A DNA stretch of 64,000 nt from Lewinellaceae bacterium (GTDB taxonomy: Bacteria; Bacteroidota; Bacteroidia; Chitinophagales; Saprospiraceae). The notes under the pieces are model-generated. The model searched no databases and had not been told where the DNA came from. It was given only the letters and a program-made list of their open reading frames with translations. Shown piece after piece: positions 1-9,358 of the stretch. The stretch is from contig JACJYM010000007.1 in assembly GCA_020636155.1 (NCBI GenBank), positions 95,669 through 159,668 on the forward strand. Reading direction: 5' to 3'. Within the stretch, counting starts at the first letter, position 1. The number at the start of each line of letters is the position of its first letter. Position numbers and translations under genes: made by a program.

Positions 1-1957
1 GATTATTATAGCCTTCTAGTTTGTATCGATATAGGGCATTTCTTTGGTTGGGAATTACGACACTGACCGCTATATTATTGAAATTATATGGAATATCTTC
101 ATTCGGTTGGAAAGAGGTATTTGACTCTCGATTATAGAGTTCTAGTTTCCTTATGACCAATTGTAGTGGTGTATTACTTCCTCGTAGTTCACTACCTTTT
201 TTAATTGCAAATCCATTGTAAACTGAGTAAAACAAAAAACTATCTTGTAAGCTAATCGGAGCATAATTATTGGGTAATCTATGTTGAATTTGATTGATGT
301 CAAAATATTGATCTTTCTTGCGAAATGTACCATTCTCATCGTTGAATACGTAGCGGCATTCAGTGGTAGTCACCACGATTTCACCGTCAATGTTTTCCAA
401 TGACAAAATCTCTCCCTCAAATTCATCTTGCTCAAAAATAATTCTAGAATTCAAGCTATTATTATCGTTCAATGAGGCTTTAATAATGCCATAGTTTGGC
501 AGCTTTATCCATAAGTTTTTTTCCTTATCGAGAACCAACTTTTCACAAGCTCCTTTTATGAGTTCCAATTTTCCTCTCATTCGCCATTGATCCTCGATCA
601 AATCATAGACATCTATGCCATTGTACGTCCCGGCAAACAGGGTTTTTTCATCTTTTACAAGGATGTCTAGTACGCCAATGCTATTGTCAATCGGAATGAA
701 TTTTTGATTCTCAACTCGGTAAAGACCATTGTCATGTCCACATAATACTTGATTGTCTGCCTCTGCCAAGGCCCATACCTGACCCTCTGAATTGGGAATT
801 ATAGAAAAGGATATGCCTTTCACGTCATTATTAATCTCTGACCATTTGCTCGTATAAAGCCCTTGATTGGTGCCTAAATAGAACTGACTTCCTTGTAAAA
901 GTGCCGTTTGTCCAGTGCCGAAGAGCCCATTATGATCGAAGACATACGCAATGTTATCATTGAGATACATACCCACTAAACCGAAGTCCAAACTTGCCCA
1001 CAACATCCCAGATTTACTATAATAAAGGTCTAAGATGGTGTTGTTCGTTAGTCCGCGAGGCTTATTAATATGCTGGATGATTATGCCCTCATTGCTGACG
1101 ATGTAAATACCATTAAGAATCGTCCCGTAGACATGATACTTATTTTCAATGCTGGTATAGGCGAATACCTTATCTTTCTTGAGATGCTCAGAGATATCCT
1201 TATCCCAAGGAATTAAATTTCCATTTTCAAAACGATAAAGACCTTTACTATGCGTGACAATCAAAGAACCCATTTCTGGGGGAGATATAGAAACCAGATC
1301 TAGAGGGTCATTGTCAGGGTTAGAGAAAAGTAACTTGAGAGCCACCCCATCAAAAGTAAAAACTCCCACCTTATCATCTACCAGATAAATCAATTCATTA
1401 ACCTGAAAAGTCTTGCTAAATCTGCCTGGTGCCGCCACTTTAGTCAAATGAGAGTCCTTGAGTACATAGACATTGTCAAATGAAGTAAAAACAATAAAAT
1501 CATCTAATCGGTAAACACCCCAAAATTCCTCAGTAATATGATTGACATTTTCCTTAAATGGATAGAGGGAGGTATATTCAAATTCAGTGTAAGCCCTACG
1601 CTTCCAAACCCCGAAATCCAAATCAGAACCTGTGTATATGGTCGTATCATTGAGAACGTAAAGTGCCCTCGTAGAGCCTTTGCTCCCTTTGTATTTTTTC
1701 CACTTGAACCCATCATACTCGAGCAGACCCTTGTCCGTTGCGAAATACAGAATCCCATTACTTGCGGACGAGATATCCCATACTTTGCCCGCATTAAGGT
1801 AGGATTCCGGCGTATATACATCAATATATGGTACTCCCCAGTGAGGTATTTGTTGCGCTGCAGATTTGTTTAGAAATAGAATAAAGAAATAAAGTACACA
1901 TACGTGTCGTACGTGAAATTTCCGTCCCGGAGATATATCATATCTTGTTTCCCTCAT
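1..1957 (-). CDS. Two-component-regulator-propeller / Y_Y_Y sensor protein, partial (3' end beyond window)
   Basis: The frame is open without a stop from the ATG at 1957 down to the window edge, giving 652 visible codons. A hydrophobic stretch at about residues 18-32, followed by SAAQQ, looks like a signal peptide or signal anchor. The body has repeated propeller-type blades of the kind DIxxxxxGxLxFATDxGLLxYDGxxW (first at about residues 48-75). At about residues 600-652 a Y_Y_Y-type beta-sandwich begins (LYRYKLEGYNN at the edge). Proteins with this layout are periplasmic sensors that continue into a transmembrane helix and then a histidine kinase, HTCS or LuxR-type output; which one cannot be seen here. 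An in-frame TAA lies at 2018-2020, and ATG 1957 is the only start ahead of the hydrophobic segment. It is divergent from the array that follows. Any link to the glucan locus 14 kb away is unproven. Confidence 0.8.
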   Translation of the reverse strand, partial: MRETRYDISPGRKFHVRHVCVLYFFILFLNKSAAQQIPHWGVPYIDVYTPESYLNAGKVWDISSASNGILYFATDKGLLEYDGFKWKKYKGSKGSTRALYVLNDTTIYTGSDLDFGVWKRRAYTEFEYTSLYPFKENVNHITEEFWGVYRLDDFIVFTSFDNVYVLKDSHLTKVAAPGRFSKTFQVNELIYLVDDKVGVFTFDGVALKLLFSNPDNDPLDLVSISPPEMGSLIVTHSKGLYRFENGNLIPWDKDISEHLKKDKVFAYTSIENKYHVYGTILNGIYIVSNEGIIIQHINKPRGLTNNTILDLYYSKSGMLWASLDFGLVGMYLNDNIAYVFDHNGLFGTGQTALLQGSQFYLGTNQGLYTSKWSEINNDVKGISFSIIPNSEGQVWALAEADNQVLCGHDNGLYRVENQKFIPIDNSIGVLDILVKDEKTLFAGTYNGIDVYDLIEDQWRMRGKLELIKGACEKLVLDKEKNLWIKLPNYGIIKASLNDNNSLNSRIIFEQDEFEGEILSLENIDGEIVVTTTECRYVFNDENGTFRKKDQYFDINQIQHRLPNNYAPISLQDSFLFYSVYNGFAIKKGSELRGSNTPLQLVIRKLELYNRESNTSFQPNEDIPYNFNNIAVSVVIPNQRNALYRYKLEGYNN

Positions 1958-2135
1958 CTCCCAAATATAAAGCAATATTGGAAAATGAAAATTCTTTTCA
2001 CACTGAAAAATTATATTTTATGGAATGCCAACTATTCAAGAAAACCATTTATATTGCGTTGTACTAGAAAATATTATAAACAGTAAACATCGTCAAATTA
2101 CGATCGAAATACTTAATTTCTTTAAACAGATAAAT
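1958..2135. other. Intergenic region, AT-rich
   Basis: This stretch lies between the sensor gene and the first array repeat; with repeat R1 the gene-free stretch is about 325 bp. I see no coding frame and no RNA gene. A TATATTTG match on the minus strand (1962-1969) resembles the Bacteroidota -7 element but sits only 5 bases before the sensor ATG, so it would imply an almost leaderless transcript. Confidence 0.5.
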
Positions 2136-2268
2136 GTCAGAATCACAGATTAAAAAGATGACACGGATGACACAGAAACACCTATCCCCCTCTGGAGGGG
2201 GTGCTCGAAGAGCGGGGGAGGAAAAATCAGCGTAATCCATTAATCCGCGACAATCCGCGATTCAGACA
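2136..2268 (+). repeat. Array repeat R1 (long form)
   Basis: This is the first of 13 copies of a repeat confined to 2136-13063. The long form (about 133 bp) has a head beginning GTCAGAATCACAGATTAAAA. It is followed by a GC-rich core that can form hairpins (CCCCCT-CTGG-AGGGGG and GCTC-GAA-GAGC, then GGGGGAGG), and by a tail with two ATCCGCG direct repeats ending ATTCAGACAA. The short form (about 90 bp) lacks the head. A common leader ending GAAACAAACA links this tail to the start codon of the paralogue. The repeat carries no open frame. Similar repeats around GxxExxY genes are, from memory, common in Bacteroidota, but I could not check this. Confidence 0.9.
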
Positions 2269-2282
2269 AAAAGAAACAAACA

Positions 2283-3968
2283 ATGAAAAAAATACTACAT
2301 ATCATCTTAATATTAGGTAGCGCAGTACTACAAGGGCAGAAGTATCAGGACGTCGGGCAATTTACGCCACGTATCTATGTTGGAGGAATGGTAGAAAGCA
2401 ATAATAATGAAAGGTTCGTATTGGGAGCCAACCCCTTATATGAAACTTATTATAAGGAAGAGTTAATAGGTGATACTTTCAATGAAGATTATTCACAGAT
2501 AATGGTGCTTAAATTGAATGAAAAGAACGAACTTTTAGATTATGGTCAAATCATATGTACAACTAGAGGAGCAATTGAAATTGGGGGATCGAGCAATAAT
2601 TTAGTAATTAATAATAGAAGAGAGATGTTTTTTGCAATTACAAGTTATAAAGACTCCTTGATATACAGAGGCGAATTACTCTCTTATGCACCGGATAGTT
2701 CCAGTAATCTGGGAGGCGTGATAGGCATGGATTCTGACTTGAATATCATCTTCAAGAAATTTTTTCCACAGGATGTATTTGTCCAGTCAGTAGAGACATG
2801 GAATGATAGAGTGTATGTGATGGGAAATTTCAGAGGAGACTCCATTACGATGCATGGCGTGACCTTACATTATATGGATGAGTTTGCAAGTACAGGATTG
2901 GGTACCAATTATATCATGGTTTTTGACCAGCATACAGGCGAGGTCTTGTTTAGCGATGTATTCGGCAATTCTTATGAATGTACTAGTTACAATTCCTCGA
3001 TTAGTAAAAATGGAGACATAGCAATTAATTCGGCATGTTTAGGATATGTTCAAAAATTTCAAGACACCTCTATTGAGACATCAGGAGTTGGTTTAGGACA
3101 AAATGCAGTTTTATTTGTAATGGATAAAAACTTCAAAGTCAAGTATAGTTATGATGTGGCAAAATATTCAGCAAGGGGATATATAGGAAATTTTAACTAC
3201 GACGATGAAGGCAACTTATATTGTGGTGTAGGTTCGTCTTATTATATGTCATTTAATGACGAAGAAGTGGTAGAGGGATTGCCTAATGCTGCATGGTTAG
3301 CAGGAGTTATAAAATTGGACGCTGAGGGTAAGACTATCTGGTATAATATAACGGCATCATATGCATATACAAATTTTAGATCACTATTTTTAGTAAATAA
3401 TGGAGTAATGTTTATCATGAGTGTTGAAAATATACTTTATGGCCTGAATGGTAGCGAGATTATAGTGCCCAGTGAAAACTATGAAGTCTATCTCGGCAAG
3501 CTAGACAGCGATGGGAAGGAAGCGAGTTACCAAAAGTTTCTGAGATTCTATATAGAAAGCATGACAGGGGTAGAAGATGGTCGTAAAGTCTTGATGGTGG
3601 CAAGGATAAAGGATCCAGAATTTCACGAATATATACCTGAGCTTGACAAAACCCTTACGGACTATTATAATAAATTCATATTCGAGATAGATATAGACAG
3701 TTTGACGGATAGTAAAGACTTACAGTTGGCTGCAAATGAAGCATACAAGATATATCCCAATCCTGTAACAAAAAGTGGAGTGCTACACATACCGGAAGTA
3801 GAAGACCAGGATGTAAGATTGCTGGATATGAATGGGGCAATGATATGTACACTGAGACTTAATAATGAAAGAATAAATATGGTAGATTATGATATAAATA
3901 CGGGGATGTATATCCTAGAATTTAGAATAGAAGGACGGATCATAGGACAACGTATATGGATAGAATGA
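2283..3968 (+). CDS. Array paralogue A: 561-aa T9SS type A cargo protein, function unknown
   Basis: Signal peptide at residues 1-19 (MKKILHIILILGSAVLQGQ) and a T9SS type A sorting domain at about residues 485-561 (begins KIYPNPV, ends GQRIWIE), so the protein is very likely exported across the outer membrane. The middle has beta-propeller-like strands with recurring patterns such as LGGVIGMDSDLNIIFKKF and GVIKLDAEGKTIWYN, but no catalytic motif that I recognise. It is one of five paralogues. Blocks 1-29, about 125-187 and about 485-561 are nearly identical in all copies, while block 30-120 differs between copies. Its N-terminal variable block is shared with pseudogene B, and its block from about 188 onward with paralogue E. 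Leader and flanks are repeats R1 and R2. Confidence 0.85.
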   Translation: MKKILHIILILGSAVLQGQKYQDVGQFTPRIYVGGMVESNNNERFVLGANPLYETYYKEELIGDTFNEDYSQIMVLKLNEKNELLDYGQIICTTRGAIEIGGSSNNLVINNRREMFFAITSYKDSLIYRGELLSYAPDSSSNLGGVIGMDSDLNIIFKKFFPQDVFVQSVETWNDRVYVMGNFRGDSITMHGVTLHYMDEFASTGLGTNYIMVFDQHTGEVLFSDVFGNSYECTSYNSSISKNGDIAINSACLGYVQKFQDTSIETSGVGLGQNAVLFVMDKNFKVKYSYDVAKYSARGYIGNFNYDDEGNLYCGVGSSYYMSFNDEEVVEGLPNAAWLAGVIKLDAEGKTIWYNITASYAYTNFRSLFLVNNGVMFIMSVENILYGLNGSEIIVPSENYEVYLGKLDSDGKEASYQKFLRFYIESMTGVEDGRKVLMVARIKDPEFHEYIPELDKTLTDYYNKFIFEIDIDSLTDSKDLQLAANEAYKIYPNPVTKSGVLHIPEVEDQDVRLLDMNGAMICTLRLNNERINMVDYDINTGMYILEFRIEGRIIGQRIWIE

Positions 3969-4059
3969 AACCTATCCCCCTCTGGAGGGGGTGCTCGAAG
4001 AGCGGGGGAGAAAAATCAGCTGTAATCCAGTAATCCGCGACAATCCGCGATTCAGACAA
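3969..4059 (+). repeat. Array repeat R2 (short form)
   Basis: Short form that starts directly at the stop codon of paralogue A (TGA then AACCTATCCCC). It carries the hairpin core and tail, followed by the same leader to the ATG at 4074. The head seen in R1 is missing. Confidence 0.9.
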
Positions 4060-4073
4060 AAAAGAAACAAACA

Positions 4074-5777
4074 ATGAAAAAAATACTACATATCATCTTA
4101 ATATTAGGTAGCGCAGTACTACAAGGGCAGAAGTATCAGGACGTCGGGCAATTTACGCCACGTATCTATGTTGGAGGAATGGTAGAAAGCAATAATAATG
4201 AAAGGTTCGTATTGGGAGCCAACCCCTTATATGAAACTTATTATAAGGAAGAGTTAATAGGTGATACTTTCAATGAAGATTATTCACAGATAATGGTGCT
4301 TAAATTGAATGAAAAGAACGAACTTTTAGATTATGGTCAAATCATATGTACAACTAGAGGAGCAATTGAAATTGGGGGATCGAGCAATAATTTAGTAATT
4401 AATAATAGAAGAGAGATGTTTTTTGCAATTACAAGTTATAAAGACTCCTTGATATACAGAGGCGAATTACTCTCTTATGCACCGGATAGTTCCAGTAATC
4501 TGGGAGGCGTGATAGGCATGGATTCTGACTTGAATATCATCTTCAAGAAATTTTTTCCACAGGATGTATTTGTCCAGTCAGTAGAGACATGGAATGATAG
4601 AGTGTATGTATTAGGATATTTTGGGGGTGACTCAGTAATGATGATAGTACGATTGTGACATTTACATTATATGGATGACTTTGCAAGTTCAGGATTTAGT
4701 TCCAATTATATCATGGTTTTTAACCAGCATACAGGAGAAGTCTTGTTTAGCGATGTGTTTGGGGGCAATTCTTATGAATGCTGATAAGTTACAATTCCTC
4801 AGTCAGCAAAATGGGAGATATCGCTATTAAGTCGGCATGTCTTGGAAATATTCAAAAAGTTTCAAGATACTTATATTGAAACTTCGGGTGTAGGAGGACT
4901 CAATGGATCCGTTTTATTTTTGTAATGGATAAGGATTATAAAGTCAAGTATAGTTATGATGTGGCAAAACATTCATCTACAGGTATATAGGAAATTTCAA
5001 CTACGACGATGAGGCAACTTATATTGTGGGTGTGGCTTTGTCTAAATTATATGTCATTTAATGACGAAGAGGTGGTGGAGAGGATTGCCTAATGCCGCAA
5101 GGTTGCCGGAGTTATAAAGCTCGACACTGAGGGAAAGACTATCTGGTATAATATAACGGCATCGTATGGATGGACAAGTTTTAGATCAGGCTATTTTTAG
5201 TAAATAATGGTGTAATGTTTATCATGAGTGTTGAAAATATACTTTATGGCCTGACGATAAAGCGAGATTATAGTTAGTATGAAAACTATGAAGTCTATCT
5301 AGGCAAGCTAGACAGCGATGGGAAGGAAAAGGAGTTATTTAAAAAGTCTCGAAGGATATATAGAAAGCATGACAGGATACAGAGGATGGTCGTAAAGTCT
5401 TGATGACAGCAAGGATAAAGGATCCTGAATATCACGAATATATACCTGAGCTAGACAAAACCATTTACGGACTATTATAATAAGTTCATATTTGAGATAG
5501 ACATAGACAGTTTGAGATATAAAGACTTGCAGATGTCTGATAAGGAAAATTTATAAAATATATCCCAATCCTGTAGCTAAAAAGTGGAGTGCTACATATA
5601 CCGGAAGTAGAAGACCAAGAAGTGAGATTACTGGATATGAATGGGGCAATGATAGGCACACTTAGGCTTAATAATGAAAGGATAAATATGGCAGATTATG
5701 ATATAAATGCAGGGATGTATATCCTAGAATTTAGAATAGAAGGACGGATCATAGGACAACGTATATGGATAGAATGA
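4074..5777 (+). pseudogene. Array paralogue B: frameshifted copy of the 561-aa T9SS cargo gene
   Basis: The first 190 codons read cleanly and match paralogue A (signal peptide and variable block). A stop at 4656-4658 follows a short tract that matches paralogue C. From there to about 5580 the DNA still aligns closely with paralogue D, but it carries many small insertions and deletions, several in homopolymers (for example an extra A in the AAAAA run near 4856). The last 60 codons (from about 5589) read cleanly again through the sorting domain to TGA 5775-5777. The total length is 18 nt above an intact copy. Either this is a recently decayed or silent donor copy, or the consensus is poor inside a repeat. 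Extra C-like patches (about 4611-4655 and 4895-4909) make it a mosaic of at least three copies. Confidence 0.85.
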
Positions 5778-5868
5778 AACCTATCCCCCTCTGGAGGGGG
5801 TGCTCGGAGAGCGGGGGAGGACAATCAGTGTAATCCAGTAATCCGCGACAATCCACGATTCAGACAAT
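5778..5868 (+). repeat. Array repeat R3 (short form)
   Basis: Starts directly after the TGA of pseudogene B, with the same junction as R2. It has the core variant with loop GGA in the second hairpin (GCTCGGAGAGC) and runs straight into R4. Confidence 0.9.
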
Positions 5869-6003
5869 ATTCAGAATCACAGATTAATAGGATTGCACGG
5901 ATTACGCAGAAACAGCTATCCCCCACAGGAGGGGGTGCTCGGAGAGCGGGGGAGGAAAAATCAGTGCAATCCAGTAATCCGCGACAATCCGCGATTCAGA
6001 CAA
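5869..6003 (+). repeat. Array repeat R4 (long form)
   Basis: Full-length copy in tandem with R3. The core is altered to CCCCCACAGGAGGGGG, which keeps a CCCCC/GGGGG stem. It is followed by an 86-bp spacer (6004-6089) with no gene and no match to the rest of the array. Confidence 0.9.
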
Positions 6004-6089
6004 GAGATGCCCCGATTACCGATGATTAAAAAAAACGATAAATGAATAAAAACAAAAAGGATAAAGTAAGCATAGTTGATGATAATAAT

Positions 6090-6213
6090 GTCAGAATCAC
6101 AGATTAGAAGGATTACACAGAAACACCTATCCCCCTCTGGAGGGGGTGCTCGGAGAGCGGGGGAGGAAAATCAGTGCAATCCATTAATCCGCGACAATCT
6201 GCGATTCAGACAA
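6090..6213 (+). repeat. Array repeat R5 (long form)
   Basis: Copy with a slightly shortened head (about 8 bp missing) that ends 13 bases before the ATG of the GxxExxY gene. R3, R4, the spacer and R5 together fill the 449-bp gene-free stretch 5778-6226. Confidence 0.9.
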
Positions 6214-6226
6214 AAAGTGGATAAAT

Positions 6227-6613
6227 ATGGATGAACTAAAACATAAAGAAATTACAGAAAAAATAATAGGAGCAGCTTATGAAGTTCATAAATTTTTGGG
6301 CAATGGATTTCAAGAGTTGATATATCAGAGAGCATTGGCATACGAGTTTGGCAATAAAGGATTAGAGTACAAGAGAGAGATTGAGCAGCAGATATATTAT
6401 AAAGAATTGGCAGCTCCCATTGGCACGAGGAGAGCAGATTTTGTAGTAGAAGAAAAAGTGTTGGTAGAGATAAAAGCGATTAAGGAATTAGAAGATGTAC
6501 ATAAAGCTCAAATACTAAATTACTTAAGAGCTTACAAGTTAGAAATTGGCTTATTGATAAATTTTGGAAGTAAATCATTAGAATTTAAACGATTTGTATT
6601 AAAAAAGAAATGA
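6227..6613 (+). CDS. GxxExxY family protein, PD-(D/E)XK nuclease-like
   Basis: This 128-aa protein carries the family signature GFQELIY (Gly27, Glu30, Tyr33). It also has a PD-(D/E)XK-like core: Asp71 in RRADF, then Glu81-Ile-Lys83 in VEIKAI. The length fits the family (about 125-135 aa). No signal peptide is present, so it is probably cytoplasmic. The cellular role of this family is not established; the fold suggests DNA cleavage or binding. The gene lies exactly between R5 and R6, whose copies begin at its leader and directly after its stop. A second, broken copy with the same flanks lies at 8823-9212. Both suggest that gene and repeat spread as one unit, which is inference. Confidence 0.8.
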   Translation: MDELKHKEITEKIIGAAYEVHKFLGNGFQELIYQRALAYEFGNKGLEYKREIEQQIYYKELAAPIGTRRADFVVEEKVLVEIKAIKELEDVHKAQILNYLRAYKLEIGLLINFGSKSLEFKRFVLKKK

Positions 6614-6748
6614 AGTCAGAATCACAGATTAAAAGGATTACACGGATGACACAGAAACACATATCCCTCTCTGGAGGGGGTGCTCGGAGAGCGGGGGAGG
6701 AAAAATCAGTGCAATCCAGTAATCCGTGTCAATCCGCGATTCAGACAA
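6614..6748 (+). repeat. Array repeat R6 (long form)
   Basis: Full-length copy starting directly after the GxxExxY stop codon and in tandem with R7. The tail variant has CCGTGTCAATCCGCG in place of CCGCGACAATCCGCG. Confidence 0.9.
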
Positions 6749-6883
6749 TATTCAGAATCACAGATTAAAAGGATTACACAGATGACGCAGAAACACCTAT
6801 CCCCCTCTGGAGGGGGTGCTCGAAGAGCGGGGGAGGAAAAATCAGCGTAATCCATTAATCCGCGACAATCCGCGATTCAGACA
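6749..6883 (+). repeat. Array repeat R7 (long form)
   Basis: Full-length copy in tandem with R6. Its tail joins the standard leader and the ATG of paralogue C at 6899. R6 and R7 fill the gene-free stretch 6614-6898. Confidence 0.9.
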
Positions 6884-6898
6884 AAAAAGAAACAAACA

Positions 6899-8584
6899 AT
6901 GAAAAAAATACTACATATCATCTTAATATTAGGTAGCGCAGTGCTACAAGGGCAGAAGTATCAGGACGTCGGGCAATTTACGCCAAGCTATCCCACAGAT
7001 GGGCTGATTGAAGCAAGTAATGGTGATAGATACATAATAGGAGATCCAGGAAATGTAGTTAAGAACTATAATGGAGTACAATTGGGTGTTCAGTTGCCAG
7101 AAAATCAAAGGCATTTTTTAGTTGTAAAACTTGATAGAGATAATGAATTACTTAATTATGCTCAGATTATTAATCGAGGTAAGTCTGCTCTTTTAGGAGG
7201 AGGTAGTAGTAATTGCCTAGCGATTACTGAAAATGATGAAATATTCTTCCCCATCTCTCAGTACACAGACTCCTTGATATACAGAGGCGAATTACTCTCT
7301 TATGCACCGGATAGTTCCAGTAATCTGGGAGGCGTGATAGGCATGGATTCTGACTTGAATATCATCTTCAAGAAATTTTTTCCACAGGATGTATTTGTTC
7401 AGTCAGTAGAGACATGGAATGATAGAGTGTATGTATTAGGATATTTTGGTGGTGACTCAGTAATGATAGATAGTACGATTATACATTCGTTAAAACCAAA
7501 GACTAATCAAGTTCAATTTAGTTCCTTTTTGGCAGTTTTTAATAAAAATACTGGAGAAGTTGAGTTTACTAAGTGTTTTGGAGGTGATTATTATAATAGT
7601 GCTGATAGAGTGATAGACATATCCACGGATGGTCGATTAGCAATATATAATAGATCTTCACATAGTACCCAAACCTGGGGAAATGACACACTATATAATT
7701 ATTACGCGGGACTCAATGGATCACCGGGTATTTTTGTAATAGATAGTAATTATGTGTTGCAGTACACCTACACAATGGGAAGTTATACATTTAATGCCGG
7801 AGTGACAGAAATCAAGTTTGATGGTGATGATATGATACTATCTGGTCTCGTACTATTTAAGTTAAACCTAAACGATGATGGAATAGAACATTTTCAGGAC
7901 TCATTAAATGAAGTAGGATTTATTATTTCAGTAGATATTAATGGAAATACAAATTGGTATAATTATTTGTTGAGTAATGGTAATACCGCTGGTGATGCAA
8001 GTATTGGTCGCTTTCAAATATTGAACAAAGAGAATTATATGTCTTTGTTAAGACCGAGTACGGCAACATTGTATAACAAAGAGAGAAACATTGTATGTAA
8101 TCAAGATGCATATTGGTTGTGGAATTACAATCATAAGACTGAAAGCCAATCTTTTAATCAACTAGGAAGAATAGAACCGCAATTGATGATACCTATTGGG
8201 AATAATAAACTATTAATGACAGCAGGAGTAGATGCGGGTAAGTCAGGGGAATATATACAGGAACTAGACAGAACATTGACAAATCCTTATAATAAGTTCC
8301 TAATAATATTGGATTTGGATAGCTTGAGCTATATAGATAATCCAAATAAAATTAATACGATTAAAATATATCCCAATCCTGTAACAAAAAGTGGAGTGCT
8401 ACATATACCGGAAGTAGAAAACCAAGAAGTGAGATTACTGGATATGAATGGGGCAATGATAGGCACACTTAGGCTTAATAATGAAAGGATAAATATGGCA
8501 GATTATGATATAAATGCAGGGATGTATATCCTAGAATTTAGAATAGAAGGACGGATCATAGGACAACGTATATGGATAGAATGA
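6899..8584 (+). CDS. Array paralogue C: 561-aa T9SS type A cargo protein with a divergent middle
   Basis: It has the same signal peptide (1-19) and sorting domain (about 485-561) as paralogue A and the same total length of 561 aa. Block 125-187 is almost identical to the other copies. The N-terminal variable block (30-120) and the whole of residues about 188-480 are divergent; the latter starts LGYFGGDSVMIDSTI and contains a stretch around LYNYYAGLNGSPGIF. Copy C therefore represents a second allele type for the large middle block. Short tracts of this allele turn up inside pseudogene B. No catalytic motif is recognised; it is probably a secreted or surface-attached protein. Confidence 0.85.
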   Translation: MKKILHIILILGSAVLQGQKYQDVGQFTPSYPTDGLIEASNGDRYIIGDPGNVVKNYNGVQLGVQLPENQRHFLVVKLDRDNELLNYAQIINRGKSALLGGGSSNCLAITENDEIFFPISQYTDSLIYRGELLSYAPDSSSNLGGVIGMDSDLNIIFKKFFPQDVFVQSVETWNDRVYVLGYFGGDSVMIDSTIIHSLKPKTNQVQFSSFLAVFNKNTGEVEFTKCFGGDYYNSADRVIDISTDGRLAIYNRSSHSTQTWGNDTLYNYYAGLNGSPGIFVIDSNYVLQYTYTMGSYTFNAGVTEIKFDGDDMILSGLVLFKLNLNDDGIEHFQDSLNEVGFIISVDINGNTNWYNYLLSNGNTAGDASIGRFQILNKENYMSLLRPSTATLYNKERNIVCNQDAYWLWNYNHKTESQSFNQLGRIEPQLMIPIGNNKLLMTAGVDAGKSGEYIQELDRTLTNPYNKFLIILDLDSLSYIDNPNKINTIKIYPNPVTKSGVLHIPEVENQEVRLLDMNGAMIGTLRLNNERINMADYDINAGMYILEFRIEGRIIGQRIWIE

Positions 8585-8674
8585 AACCTATCTCTCTCTG
8601 GAGGGGGTGCTCGGAGAGCGGGGGAGGACAATCAGTGTAATCCAGTAATCCGCGACAATCCGCGATTCAGACAA
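8585..8674 (+). repeat. Array repeat R8 (short form)
   Basis: Begins at the stop codon of paralogue C. The CCCCCT arm has changed to TCTCTCT, so the first hairpin of the core is weakened in this copy. Confidence 0.85.
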
Positions 8675-8676
8675 TA

Positions 8677-8809
8677 TTCAGAATCACAGATTAAAAGGAT
8701 GACACGGATGACACAGATGGTCCTATCCCCTCTGATGGTAGGTGCTCGGAGAGCCGGGGAGGAAAATCAGCGTAATCCATTAATCCGCGACAATCCGCGA
8801 TTCAGACAT
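8677..8809 (+). repeat. Array repeat R9 (long form, degraded core)
   Basis: Head and tail are intact, but the core is changed (CCCCTCTGATGGTAGGTGC), which breaks the hairpins. It precedes the broken GxxExxY copy, and R8 plus R9 fill 8585-8822. Confidence 0.85.
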
Positions 8810-8822
8810 TAAGTAATAAAAT

Positions 8823-9212
8823 ATGGATGAACTAAAACATAAAGATATTACAGAAAAATAATAGGATCAACTTATGAAGTTAAGGAAATTTTTAAGCAAT
8901 ATATTTCAAGAGTTGTATATATCAGAGAGCATTGGCATACGAGTTTGGCAATAGGGATTAAGTACAAGAAGAGGAGATTGAGCAGCAAATATATGGCGCA
9001 AAGAATTGATAGAACCTATTAACAATGAAAGCAGATTTTGTAGTAGATAGAAAAAAGTATTGGTAGAGATAAAAGCGATTAAAATTAGAAGAAGTACATA
9101 AAGTTCAAATACTATGGATTACTTGAGAGCCTACAAGATAGAAATTGGTTTATTGATAAATTTTGGAAGTAAATCATTAGAATTTAAACGATTTGTATTA
9201 AAAAAGAAATAA
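8823..9212 (+). pseudogene. Broken second copy of the GxxExxY gene
   Basis: The DNA aligns along its full length with 6227-6613, from the ATG at 8823 (MDELKHKDITEK then a stop) to the TAA at 9210-9212. Several small indels destroy the frame: for example a missing A near 8857 and extra bases near 8920 and 8960. There are also substitutions at conserved positions, such as loss of the GxxE glycine (AATATATTTC for AATGGATTTC). The last 25 codons read cleanly. It is flanked by R9 and R10 in the same arrangement as the intact copy. Confidence 0.85.
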
Positions 9213-9345
9213 AGTCAGAATCACAGATTAAAAGGATTACACGGATGACACAGAAACACCTATCCCCCTCTGGAGGGGTGCTCGAAAAGCGGGGAGGAAA
9301 AATCAGCGTAATCCATTAATCCGCGACAATCCGCGATTCAGACAA
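9213..9345 (+). repeat. Array repeat R10 (long form)
   Basis: Full-length copy directly after the broken GxxExxY stop. The core has lost single bases in two homopolymers (GGAGGGGTGC, AAGCGGGGAGG). It continues into the standard leader and the ATG of copy D at 9359. Confidence 0.85.
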
Positions 9346-9358
9346 AAAGAAACAAACA

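Noticed and set aside
1538..1873. Plus-strand open frame of 111 codons
   Set aside because: It lies fully inside the minus-strand sensor gene, which has clear propeller motifs.
1962..1969. TATATTTG as the promoter of the sensor gene
   Set aside because: It sits 5 bp before the ATG, leaving no room for a leader; no -33 partner is present.
5589..5777. 62-codon frame as an independent gene
   Set aside because: It is the sorting-domain end of pseudogene B, with no start signal or signal peptide of its own.
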